Below are positions 56,426-63,880 of a stretch of DNA of 64,000 nucleotides, in pieces. The translations under genes were made by a program, and so were the position numbers. The notes beneath the pieces are model-generated. The model worked only from the letters and a program-made list of their open reading frames with translations, searched no databases and had not been told where the DNA came from. Source of the stretch: Sinorhizobium terangae (lineage in GTDB: Bacteria > Pseudomonadota > Alphaproteobacteria > Rhizobiales > Rhizobiaceae); NCBI RefSeq assembly GCF_029714365.1, contig NZ_CP121659.1, positions 1,178,001 to 1,242,000 on the forward strand, written 5' to 3'. Position 1 is the stretch's first letter. Each line of letters starts with the position of its first letter.

Positions 56426-58987
56426 ATGCCCAAGTTGTCGCCGCTGAAAATCGCGATTATTTGGCTCGTCGTTCTGGCCGGCTTTGTTTTTGCCCTACCG
56501 AACCTTTTTTCAAAGGAAGAGCTTGCGGAATGGCCCGATTGGGTGCCGCAACGGCAAGTGCCGCTCGGGCTTGATCTCCAGGGCGGTTCCGATTTCACAC
56601 TGAGAGTGGTCCGCGATGACATCATCGCCGAACGGCTCGAAACCACGATCGACGCGATCGGCAAGGCGCTGAGGAATGCCGACATCGCCTACGCCGGCCT
56701 GTCGGGCAGCGGGCAGGCGATCCAGTTCCGCCTTCGCGATGCGACGAAAATGGCGGCTGCGCGCGATGCATTGCGCCAACTGACCGCTCCCGTCGATAGC
56801 GCCGGCCTCGTTCGCAATCAGATACAGGAACTGGTTCCGGAAGGGGCGGAGCAGGGCGATGTCGTTCGCCTGCGGCTCACCAACGAGGGGATAGACCTCA
56901 GGATGGCCTCGGCTATGACCGAAGCCATCGACGTCGTGCGCCGGCGCATTGCTGAAGTCAGTATCGCGGATCCGTTGATAAGGCGCCGCGGCAATGATCG
57001 TCTTGTCGTTCAGGTGCCTGGGTTGGACGATCCGCAACGGTTGAAGGATTTTCTGAGTCAGCGCGCCGAGCTCACCTTCCGGTGGCTCGACCCATCGATG
57101 CCGGTGCAACAGGCGGTTGATACGAGGCCGCCAGCGGCAAGTGAGATCCTCTATTCGCTTGATGATCCACCGATTCCCTATCTGGTCGAAAGGCGGGCCT
57201 TCGTTGCGGCCGAGGATTTCGCCGACGCGCAGCCTGATTACGATCCGCCAACCGGTGAGCCCGTTGTCAGCTTTAAGCTCAACGCCGACGCGCTGGCGCG
57301 CATCACGCCGCTTGTGGAGGCCGATTCAAAAAGGCAGTTCGCGATCGTGCTTGATGGGCAGGTGGTGTCGACGCCACGGCTTGCCGAGGCGGTTACCGGC
57401 GGCACCGGCCGGATCGCCGGAAATCTGTCCGAGGACGGTGCCAAGAACCTCGCGGCCTTGCTGCGCGCGGGACCGCTACCGGCGAACCTGACCGTGGTCG
57501 AGGAGCGTACCGTCGGCCCTGGTGTCGGAACCGACGCGATCGCAAGCGCGCTCAAGGCCGGCACGATCGCCGCGCTCGCCGTCGCAGCGTGCATGATCGC
57601 ATTCTATGGCTTCTTTGGCGCAATTGCGGTGGTCGCCGTCATCGTGAATGTAGTGCTGATCGTTGCGGTGCTCTCTCTTGTCGGCGCGACTTTGACCTTG
57701 CCGGGGATCGCGGGGATCATTCTCACCATCGGCGTGGCAGTCGATTCGAACGTTCTCATCTACGAGCGCCTTCGTGAGGAGGCGCGCGGCCCCGGACCCT
57801 TGCGAAAAGCGCTCGACACCGGCTTTTCGCGCGTCTTCAGCAGCATCGTCGACGCCAACCTGACGATGGCGATAGCCGGCGCCATTCTGTTCTATTTCGG
57901 CTCCGGCGCCTTCCGCGGTTTTGCCGTAACGCTCGCGATCGGAAGCGTGACGACGATCCTGACAGCCCACAGCCTGACACGCCGCTTGGTCCGCGGATGG
58001 TATCGCCGCCGCCGGCCCACGCGATTGCCCCGGGGCATTCGCACAGGCTTCTTCAGCGAGGCGGACATCCGGTTCATGGCGATCCGCAATCCGGTTTTTA
58101 TTCTGATGGCAGCGCTCTCGCTTGCTTCGCTGATCTTGATGGTCAGCCTGGGCCCCAACTTTGGGGCAGATTTCAAGGGCGGATCGATAATCGAGCTTCG
58201 CGCGAAGTCCGGTGTGGCCGACAGCGCGGACATCCGCGCTCGTCTTGACGAGCTGAACCTCGGGGAAGTCCGGGTTCAAGAACTCGGCACGGAACGAGAT
58301 GTCCTCGTCCGCGTTCCTTCACAGGAGGCCGGCGACAATGCTGAGCAAACCGCGATCGGATTGGTGCGGGCTGAACTGGAGGATCAGTACACATTCCGTC
58401 GGGTGGAGGTTGTCGGACCGGCCGCTTCCGACGAACTGACACGCGCCAGCAGCCTGGGTATTGGCGCGGCCGTCCTGGCCATTCTGCTCTATGTCTGGAT
58501 CCGGTTCGAATGGCGATTTGCGCTCGCTGCAATGATAGCAATCTTTCATGACGTCTTGCTGACCGTCGGCTTCCTTGTCGTAACGCGTATCGAGTTCAAC
58601 CTTGCGAGCATTGCCGCCTTGCTGACCATCGTCTGTTATTCGTTGAACGATACCGTCGTGATTTACGATCGCATTCGTGAGAATTATGTGCGCTATCAAA
58701 AGATGTCGCTTTCGGTACTGATCGATGCGTCGATCAACCAGACACTTTCGCGCACTGTTCTGACGGCTCTAACGACGATATTGGCGCTTGCGGCGCTCTA
58801 CCTGTTCGGCGACGGTTTGCTTCGCTCCTTCAGCATGACGTTGCTTTTCGGCGTGGTTGTCGGGACGCTCTCGTCGATCTATATCGCGGGCCCGGTTCTC
58901 ATCCTATTCAACCGCCGGGGCGGCCGCGGGCAGGATCCCGCTCGCGGCGGCGAAGAGCCGGCGGACACAGCAGCAGGGACGGCCTGA
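56426..58987 (+). CDS. secDF: Fused protein translocase subunit SecDF
   Basis: 853 residues joining SecD (about 1-520) and SecF (about 540-853) in one chain, with about 12 membrane helices. SecDF uses proton flow to pull exported proteins out of the Sec channel. Key segments: PLGLDLQGGSDFTLRV near residue 46, the periplasmic P1 domain, GIAGIILTIGVAVDSNVLIY with ERLREEARG in SecD, and LGPNFGADFKGG and IVCYSLNDTVVIYDRIRENY in SecF. Two genes follow tightly (2- and 18-base gaps). Confidence 0.96.
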   Translation: MPKLSPLKIAIIWLVVLAGFVFALPNLFSKEELAEWPDWVPQRQVPLGLDLQGGSDFTLRVVRDDIIAERLETTIDAIGKALRNADIAYAGLSGSGQAIQFRLRDATKMAAARDALRQLTAPVDSAGLVRNQIQELVPEGAEQGDVVRLRLTNEGIDLRMASAMTEAIDVVRRRIAEVSIADPLIRRRGNDRLVVQVPGLDDPQRLKDFLSQRAELTFRWLDPSMPVQQAVDTRPPAASEILYSLDDPPIPYLVERRAFVAAEDFADAQPDYDPPTGEPVVSFKLNADALARITPLVEADSKRQFAIVLDGQVVSTPRLAEAVTGGTGRIAGNLSEDGAKNLAALLRAGPLPANLTVVEERTVGPGVGTDAIASALKAGTIAALAVAACMIAFYGFFGAIAVVAVIVNVVLIVAVLSLVGATLTLPGIAGIILTIGVAVDSNVLIYERLREEARGPGPLRKALDTGFSRVFSSIVDANLTMAIAGAILFYFGSGAFRGFAVTLAIGSVTTILTAHSLTRRLVRGWYRRRRPTRLPRGIRTGFFSEADIRFMAIRNPVFILMAALSLASLILMVSLGPNFGADFKGGSIIELRAKSGVADSADIRARLDELNLGEVRVQELGTERDVLVRVPSQEAGDNAEQTAIGLVRAELEDQYTFRRVEVVGPAASDELTRASSLGIGAAVLAILLYVWIRFEWRFALAAMIAIFHDVLLTVGFLVVTRIEFNLASIAALLTIVCYSLNDTVVIYDRIRENYVRYQKMSLSVLIDASINQTLSRTVLTALTTILALAALYLFGDGLLRSFSMTLLFGVVVGTLSSIYIAGPVLILFNRRGGRGQDPARGGEEPADTAAGTA

Positions 58988-58989
58988 CC

Positions 58990-59376
58990 ATGGCAAAAGG
59001 CATCGAAATTCGCGAAGCGCACTTTCCCGGGCGGGCGCCGATAGACGCCTATGGAAACGGCGGCTTCCGGTTTGCAGACATGTCTCACCGCGGCTCGGTC
59101 CTGATGTTGCCGTCCGGCATCTATGCCTGGGATACAGTCGAGGGTGATCCGCTTTCGGTGGACAAATTCAAACGTGTGTTGGACGAAGCGCGTGAGATCG
59201 AAGTGCTGCTTGTGGGGACGGGGCGCGAAATCCGACCCTTGCCGGCCGAGCTGAAGGCGGCCATGCGCGCTCAGAACATCTCCTCCGATCCGATGAGCAC
59301 CGGGGCGGCGGTCAGAACCTATAACGTGATGCTCGCCGAATCGCGCGCCGTTGCCGCGGCCCTGATCGCGGTGTGA
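58990..59376 (+). CDS. Mth938-like (DUF498, NDUFAF3 family) protein
   Basis: 128 residues of the Mth938/DUF498 fold, a small alpha/beta domain. Visible are AYGNGGFRFADMSHRGSVLM, then LPSGIYAWD, LLVGTGREIRPLP, and the end SSDPMSTGAAVRTYNVMLAE. The human member NDUFAF3 is an assembly factor of mitochondrial complex I. It starts 2 bases after secDF and is followed 18 bases later by the squalene/phytoene synthase-like gene. No catalytic residues are apparent. Its role here is inferred from family and context. Confidence 0.88.
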   Translation: MAKGIEIREAHFPGRAPIDAYGNGGFRFADMSHRGSVLMLPSGIYAWDTVEGDPLSVDKFKRVLDEAREIEVLLVGTGREIRPLPAELKAAMRAQNISSDPMSTGAAVRTYNVMLAESRAVAAALIAV

Positions 59377-59394
59377 TTTCGAAGGAAGCTCAGC

Positions 59395-60237
59395 GTGCAA
59401 AAGGCCGATACCGAGATTCTCGCAACCTTGCGGGACACAGATCGCGATCGTTACCTGGCTTGCCTGCTTTCCCCACCTGAAAAGCGACGTTCGCTCGCAG
59501 CTCTCTATGCCTTCTACGCCGAAATCGCCCGCGTGCGCGACTTGATACACGAGCCGCTTCCCGGCGAAATCCGCTTGCAATGGTGGCGTGACATTCTGTC
59601 GAACGAGCAATCGAGCGGCGAGGGACATCCGCTGGCCGAGGCGCTTTTGGAGTGCATTCGCGAACATCATCTGCCCGCTGCAGTGCTCGAGAACATGGTC
59701 GATGCGCGGATTTTCGATCTTTACGACGATCCGATGCAGGACAGATCGGCGCTGGAAGGCTACGCCGGTGAAACGGCGTCCGCCCTTATACAGCTTTCCT
59801 CGTTGATCCTTGATCCGCCGAACGCCGCCAAGTCGGCAGAGGCCGCCGGACATGCCGGAGTCGCACAGACGATCGCCGGCCTCCTTTTGCTCCTGCCAAT
59901 TCATCATCGGCGTGGCCAGGTCTACCTTCCTGCAGATCTCTTGCGTGCGACCGGGCTGGACCGGGATACGTTTTTGGCAGCCGACGACAGCGAAGCCATA
60001 GGTAGAGCGATTCACGCATTCTGTGGCTTGGGCAGAGATCATCTTGCCAAGGCGCGGCAAGGCATCGGCTCGATCTCTCCGCAGAATTTCCTCGCTTTCA
60101 CCCCGGTGGCGTTGGCCGAGCCGGTGTTCGACCGGGCGGAAAAAGCAGGCGCGCGTCTGCTTCGGCAGCCTTTCCAGCCGCCCCAATGGCAGCGGCAATG
60201 GCGGATGTGGCGCGCGATCCGTCGCAAGCGGTTCTGA
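59395..60237 (+). CDS. Squalene/phytoene synthase family protein, NDUFAF6-like
   Basis: 280 residues of the isoprenoid synthase fold. Visible are ALYAFYAEIARVRDLIHEPL, LQWWRDIL and YLPADLLRATG. The aspartate-rich DxxxD motifs of real squalene or phytoene synthases are not clearly kept: at the first site I see ARVRDLIHE, where active enzymes have a DDxxD-like stretch. This suits the NDUFAF6 branch, whose human member helps build complex I. A GTG start at 59395 follows GGAAG. It is coupled to secDF and the Mth938-like gene. No other carotenoid or hopanoid gene is nearby. Confidence 0.82.
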   Translation: MQKADTEILATLRDTDRDRYLACLLSPPEKRRSLAALYAFYAEIARVRDLIHEPLPGEIRLQWWRDILSNEQSSGEGHPLAEALLECIREHHLPAAVLENMVDARIFDLYDDPMQDRSALEGYAGETASALIQLSSLILDPPNAAKSAEAAGHAGVAQTIAGLLLLLPIHHRRGQVYLPADLLRATGLDRDTFLAADDSEAIGRAIHAFCGLGRDHLAKARQGIGSISPQNFLAFTPVALAEPVFDRAEKAGARLLRQPFQPPQWQRQWRMWRAIRRKRF

Positions 60238-60333
60238 ACCGGCGCCGGAGTTGCATTTGGTCAAGCTGGCGCAAGTCTCACATCGTATAGGCAGGAGCTA
60301 CCGGATTCATGCCGTCCGAAAGGGGCTTGTGTG

Positions 60334-60810
60334 ATGTTGTGGCTGTTGCTCATCGCGGTGGTCGTCGCCGTCGGAGCGTTCTACATGCGGATGAACGCCC
60401 GTGCCGAACGGGATTTCGAAAATCCTGACGCAGGCTCCGCAATGGTCGAGTTTGGCCGCGCTTTCCCTGACGAAGCAATCCGGGCCTTGCACTCGACAAT
60501 CGACAGGAAGGCGATCTTCCTTCGGCTGCACGACGGCAAGGCGGGTTTTATCCAGTCGCACGGCACCCACTACGTTTGCCACGTTATCCATCCTGGCAAG
60601 GTGCGGGTGAACAGTTCCGAAAGCGGACGCGGATTGATCGTGCACTTTCCGGATTTCGCCTATCTGGATAACGCGTTTGAGTTCCGGACCGCCGAAGAGG
60701 CGGCAGAGGTCTCGCTCTGGCTGCTCGGCAGCTTCAGCCCTCAGTCGGACTTCAGCGATGAGCCATCGGTGCAGGCGGCCCAGGCGAACGACCACTGCGT
60801 GATTCCTTAA
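60334..60810 (+). CDS. Small membrane-anchored protein of unknown function
   Basis: 158 residues that I cannot assign to a family. An N-terminal membrane helix (LWLLLIAVVVAVGAFYMRM) is followed by a soluble part of about 135 residues, likely on the cytosolic or periplasmic face, with KAIFLRLHDGKAGFIQSHGT, YVCHVIHPGKVRV and LIVHFPDFAYLDNAF. ATG 60334 has AGGGG upstream; GTG 60331 is possible. Its last five codons and TAA stop are part of a repeat element beginning at 60795, so the true ancestral C-terminus may have been changed. It comes 96 bases after the NDUFAF6-like gene. Confidence 0.7.
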   Translation: MLWLLLIAVVVAVGAFYMRMNARAERDFENPDAGSAMVEFGRAFPDEAIRALHSTIDRKAIFLRLHDGKAGFIQSHGTHYVCHVIHPGKVRVNSSESGRGLIVHFPDFAYLDNAFEFRTAEEAAEVSLWLLGSFSPQSDFSDEPSVQAAQANDHCVIP

Positions 60811-60899
60811 ATCGGAATCGATTTAAGGACAAAAATCATGCAGCAACTCAAAGTGCTACAGCGACCTTTGCGCGTCCGATTGGACGCGCGGCGCTGTAG
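60795..60899 (+). repeat. RIME-like palindromic repeat, full copy 8, overlapping a gene end
   Basis: The most regular full copy. The left arm is GCGTGATTCCTTAAATCGGA with ATCGATTTAAGGACAAAAAT; the linker is CATGCAGCAACTCAAA; the right arm is GTGCTACAGCGACCTTTGCG with the palindrome CGCGTCCGATTGGACGCG, then CGGCGCTGTAG. The first 16 bases lie in the coding region of the preceding gene and give it the stop TAA at 60808-60810. Confidence 0.8.
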
Positions 60900-60944
60900 T
60901 GTATGTCGCCCGAAAGTGTGCAGCGGTTTCGGGGCAACGAATGC

Positions 60945-60998
60945 ATGAAAAAACGTAAAGCACGTCGCATGCCTCGAGATTGAATGCGACGTGCTTTA
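60945..60998 (-). terminator. Terminator of trmFO
   Basis: A perfect 14-bp stem (AAAGCACGTCGCAT at 60957-60970, ATGCGACGTGCTTT at 60984-60997). Read on the minus strand it is followed by ACGTTTTTTC. The trmFO stop codon (60996-60998) is inside the stem, so translation to the end would touch the hairpin. Confidence 0.85.
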
Positions 60999-62423
60999 AG
61001 CAGTCTTGAGGGCCGGAAGGGCGAGCCAGTTTGCGCAATCGCTGAGAGCCCGCGAAGCCGTCGCCTGCTTCTTTGCAAGCGCCTTCTCTTTGCCGCGAAA
61101 ACGCTTGGCGCCATCCGGCTTCGTCAGAGCGCCCGGCTCCAGCGGCGGAAACAGGCCGAAATTGACGTTCATCGGCTGGAAGGAGCGCTTGCCCGGTTCG
61201 TCGTCGGAGACGATGTGTCCGCCGGTAATGTGATTGAGAAGCGCGCCGAAGGCGGTTGTCTCCGGTGGCGGCACTGGGGTTTCGCCCTTTCGCTCGGCTG
61301 CCGCGAACCGGCCGGCAAGGAGGCCGATGCTGGCGCTCTCCACATAGCCCTCGCAACCGGTGATCTGGCCGGCAAACCGTAGGCCCGGTCGAGACTTGAG
61401 CGTCAAGGTCGCATCGAGCAGCGTCGGCGAATTGATGTAGGTGTTGCGATGCAGGCCACCGAGGCGGGCGAACTCGGCCTTTTCAAGCCCGGGGATCATC
61501 CGGAAGACTTCCGCCTGCGTGCCGTATTTCAGCTTCGTCTGGAAGCCGACCATGTTGTAGAGCGTGCCGAGCGCATTGTCCTGGCGAAGCTGTACGACGG
61601 CATAGGGCTTGACGGCAGGATTGTGCGCATTGGTCAGCCCCATAGGCTTCATCGGACCGTGACGCAGCGTTTCGCGGCCGCGTTCGGCCATGACCTCGAT
61701 CGGCAGGCAGCCGTCGAAATAGGGCGTGCCTTCCCATTCCTTGAAACCGGTCTTGTCGCCGGCGATCAAGGCGTCGACAAAGGCGTTGTACTGCTCCTCG
61801 GTCATTGGACAGTTGATATAGTCCTTGCCGGTGCCGCCAGGGCCGACCTTGTCGTAGCGCGACTGGTGCCAGCAGATATCCATGTCGATCGTATCGGTGT
61901 AGACGATCGGAGCGATCGCGTCGAAAAACGCGAGTGCATCAGCGCCGGTTTCCTCGCGGATCGCCTCGGCGAGAGCCGGCGCGGTGAGGGGACCGGTGGC
62001 GATGATCGCAAGATCCCATTCCTTCGGCGGCAGCCCGGTGATCTCCTCGCGGACGACCGTGATCAAAGGGTGACTGTCGATCGCGGCGCTGACGGCTGCA
62101 GAGAAGCCGTCGCGATCGACGGCGAGCGCTCCACCGGCGGGCACCTGGTTGCGATCGGCAGCCTCCATGATCAGCGAGCCCGCGAGTCGCATTTCCGCAT
62201 GCAGCACGCCCACAGCATTGCTGGTCGCGTCGTCGGAACGGAACGAGTTGGAGCACACGAGTTCGGCAAGACCGTCGGTCTTGTGGGCATCGGTGCCGCG
62301 CACGCCGCGCATTTCATGCAGGATCACCGGCACGCCGGCTTGGGCAATCTGCCACGCGGCTTCTGATCCGGCGAGGCCGCCGCCGACGACATGAATGGGG
62401 GAATAGGAAGTGTTTGCAGTCAT
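60996..62423 (-). CDS. trmFO: tRNA (uracil-54-C5)-methyltransferase TrmFO, folate/FAD-dependent
   Basis: 475 residues. TrmFO makes ribothymidine at position 54 of tRNAs, using methylenetetrahydrofolate and FADH2. It replaces the SAM-dependent TrmA. The FAD-binding motif [16 protein letters not shown] is at about 12-27, followed by [19 protein letters not shown] with [29 protein letters not shown], and the later [17 protein letters not shown] and [17 protein letters not shown], match the family. ATG at 62423 is chosen; the frame upstream is short and unlike the family. It was formerly annotated gid in rhizobia. Confidence 0.95.
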   Translation of the reverse strand: MTANTSYSPIHVVGGGLAGSEAAWQIAQAGVPVILHEMRGVRGTDAHKTDGLAELVCSNSFRSDDATSNAVGVLHAEMRLAGSLIMEAADRNQVPAGGALAVDRDGFSAAVSAAIDSHPLITVVREEITGLPPKEWDLAIIATGPLTAPALAEAIREETGADALAFFDAIAPIVYTDTIDMDICWHQSRYDKVGPGGTGKDYINCPMTEEQYNAFVDALIAGDKTGFKEWEGTPYFDGCLPIEVMAERGRETLRHGPMKPMGLTNAHNPAVKPYAVVQLRQDNALGTLYNMVGFQTKLKYGTQAEVFRMIPGLEKAEFARLGGLHRNTYINSPTLLDATLTLKSRPGLRFAGQITGCEGYVESASIGLLAGRFAAAERKGETPVPPPETTAFGALLNHITGGHIVSDDEPGKRSFQPMNVNFGLFPPLEPGALTKPDGAKRFRGKEKALAKKQATASRALSDCANWLALPALKTA

Positions 62424-62465
62424 GGGCGGCTTCCTATCACAGCCGCGTTCTGGTTCCAATTGCGA

Positions 62466-62495
62466 AGAAACGAAAACGGCGCCATCAGGCGCCGT
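62466..62495 (-). terminator. Terminator of the first DUF1127 gene
   Basis: ACGGCGCC (62476-62483), ATCA loop, GGCGCCGT (62488-62495). On the minus strand it runs into TTTTCGTTTC. It lies 26 bases past the stop of the DUF1127 gene and 52 bases before the trmFO start codon, so the two genes are separate units. Confidence 0.85.
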
Positions 62496-62521
62496 CTTGG
62501 ATGTTTGGATGTTCGTTCCGA

Positions 62522-62665
62522 TTAGCGGAAGGAACGGGCCGCAATGTTGCGGATATCGTAGCGGGTAATGCCGATATCGCTGAGCGCGTGGTTCGAGAGG
62601 CTGCCGAGCTCGGCAACGGTGCGGCGATAGTTGATCCAGCTTTTTGCAATGCGAATCGGGTTCAT
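62522..62665 (-). CDS. DUF1127 micro-protein (copy 1)
   Basis: 47 residues of the DUF1127 (YjiS-like) family, small basic proteins with an arginine-rich helical motif. It contains [20 protein letters not shown] with [10 protein letters not shown]. In A. tumefaciens, DUF1127 proteins affect phosphate and carbon use, and in Rhodobacter a member binds RNA. The ATG at 62665 has CTTGAGGATA in the leader. It can be aligned without gaps to the second copy at 63084, with 18 of 47 residues identical by my count. Own terminator downstream. Confidence 0.9.
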   Translation of the reverse strand: MNPIRIAKSWINYRRTVAELGSLSNHALSDIGITRYDIRNIAARSFR

Positions 62666-63083
62666 GGTCGTATCCTCAAGATCGGTTTGTCGCGACAGTG
62701 ATTTGTCTGCGTCGTTGAGGTTCTTATACGCTTGTCTAATTGGAAGATGGAGTGCAAAGAAAATGCATCTGCTATGCGTTTGTGCAGTGCATCGCCGATT
62801 TCGTGAGCACCGCACTCCCGCCGCTCGAAAACGCGTCAGAAGTTAACAGTGCCTAAATTCCACGGCTGCGCGTTAAACTCTTGGGGTTTTAAACAGTTTT
62901 TCGTGCTGCGCCGGCACTGAAGAGCTTGCGAACCCGAGCAGTCGATGGGCGCTCGATTGGGCGTCGAGAACCGCTTTCGCACGTGCGAAGCGGGCGCTTT
63001 CACGCGATGGTCGAGGACGAAAGAAAAAACGCCCTCCGGGTGGCCGGAGGGCGTTTCAGAAATGGGGTATTCGGTGCTCGGGC
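62666..63083. other. Intergenic region between the two DUF1127 genes
   Basis: 418 bases. The right end holds the terminator of DUF1127 copy 2. The left end is the leader of copy 1. Between them I see no gene: the open frame at 62926-63111 on the plus strand runs over the terminator and has arginine-rich, shadow-like composition. An AT-rich patch at 62720-62765 probably holds the promoter of copy 1 (TATAAG on the minus strand at 62727-62732), but no -35 match is convincing. Confidence 0.35.
63019..63054 (-). terminator. Terminator of the second DUF1127 gene
   Basis: An 11-bp perfect stem (ACGCCCTCCGG at 63029-63039, CCGGAGGGCGT at 63044-63054) with a 4-base loop, followed on the minus strand by TTTTTTCTTTCG. 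It lies 29 bases past the stop codon. Confidence 0.9.
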
Positions 63084-63227
63084 TTACTTGACGGCCTGGC
63101 GCGCGACATAAGGAATGTCGCTGCGGCCGATGCCGAGGTCGTTCAGCTCACGGTCGCTCATGCGGCCGAGTTCGTTGCAGGTCTGACGATACTTGCGCCA
63201 GTTGTTGAAAGAACGTGCGAGGTCCAT
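63084..63227 (-). CDS. DUF1127 micro-protein (copy 2)
   Basis: 47 residues, same family and length as copy 1. It contains NNWRKYRQTCNELGRMSDRE with LNDLGIGRSDIPYVAR. The leader has AAAGGATAGG before ATG 63227, a good ribosome site. The frame is open upstream through the RNA region but that part is not coding-like. It is downstream of, and on the same strand as, the two anti-Shine-Dalgarno RNAs; 237 bases and the terminator of the nearer RNA separate them. Confidence 0.9.
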   Translation of the reverse strand: MDLARSFNNWRKYRQTCNELGRMSDRELNDLGIGRSDIPYVARQAVK

Positions 63228-63464
63228 GATCCTATCCTTTCTAGGGTCGTTTGCCAGCGCTCTATCTCTCTTGCTGGCCGTCATCTGATGGTCTGAAATA
63301 TAATCGATTTGATCGGCAGATACAGAGACAATGCTGCATCGCACCCATGCGCCGATTGCAATCCTTCGTCTGGCCGTTGACTCGCCCCTGACGGCAACCG
63401 TGGGCTCGGCGTCGCCGACCTGCATCGACGGTCGCAGGTGCATGAATCCAACAGCGAAAAGAGG

Positions 63465-63595
63465 CGCAAAAAGCAACGCCCGCTGGGGGAGGAGGTCCAG
63501 CGGGCGTTGCTTTGTTCTGATTGGCAACCGGGAGGAGGAGTGTCGCCAATCCGTATCGGGGTGCGCTGGGAGGAGGAGTGCGCCGCCCCGATCGA
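63465..63595 (-). ncRNA. Anti-Shine-Dalgarno small RNA, copy 1 (alpha-r14/cuckoo type)
   Basis: A minus-strand RNA of about 125-130 bases with three hairpins, each showing CCUCCUCCC in its loop (plus-strand GGGAGGAGG at 63568, 63530 and 63487). The 5' hairpin has arms ATCGGGG/CCCCGAT (63555-63592). The middle one has ATTGGC/GCCAAT (63520-63550). The 3' one has a 17-bp perfect stem (63470-63486 with 63497-63513) and T-runs after it, an intrinsic terminator. The plan is that of rhizobial alpha-r14 RNAs, including NfeR1 of S. meliloti, and of Rhodobacter CcsR RNAs. They pair with ribosome sites of many mRNAs. Ends are estimated. Confidence 0.85.
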
Positions 63596-63749
63596 TGGCT
63601 GTAAGGTAAGCTGCGATACGCGTTTTGTGTAGAGGCGCGCACCGAATGGCACCCATGCATAATGCGCATGGCTTGAGAGCGCAATGCCGTGGAACTGCTT
63701 CAATATTGTGCAAATGGGCTCTCGCGAGCTAATGGTCAGGCGGAGCGGC

Positions 63750-63880
63750 AAACAGCAAAACGCCCGCTGGGGGAGGAGGTCCAGCGGGCGTCATGTAAGT
63801 GATTGGCAACCGGGAGGAGGAGTGTTGCCAATCTTATCGGAGAAGCGTTGGGAGGAGGAGTACGCTGCTCCGAATTCGTC
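63750..63880 (-). ncRNA. Anti-Shine-Dalgarno small RNA, copy 2 (alpha-r14/cuckoo type)
   Basis: The second tandem copy, upstream of the first in the direction of transcription. Three hairpins with CCUCCUCCC loops (plus-strand GGGAGGAGG at 63850, 63812 and 63771). The 5' hairpin has TCGGAG/CTCCGA plus inner AGCGT/ACGCT (63837-63873). The middle one has a perfect 9-bp ATTGGCAAC/GTTGCCAAT. The 3' one has ACGCCCGCTGG/CCAGCGGGCGT (63760-63791), followed on the minus strand by TTTTGCTGTTTG. Loop and terminator sequences match copy 1 almost exactly, while stems of the 5' hairpin differ with paired changes. Ends are estimated. Confidence 0.85.
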
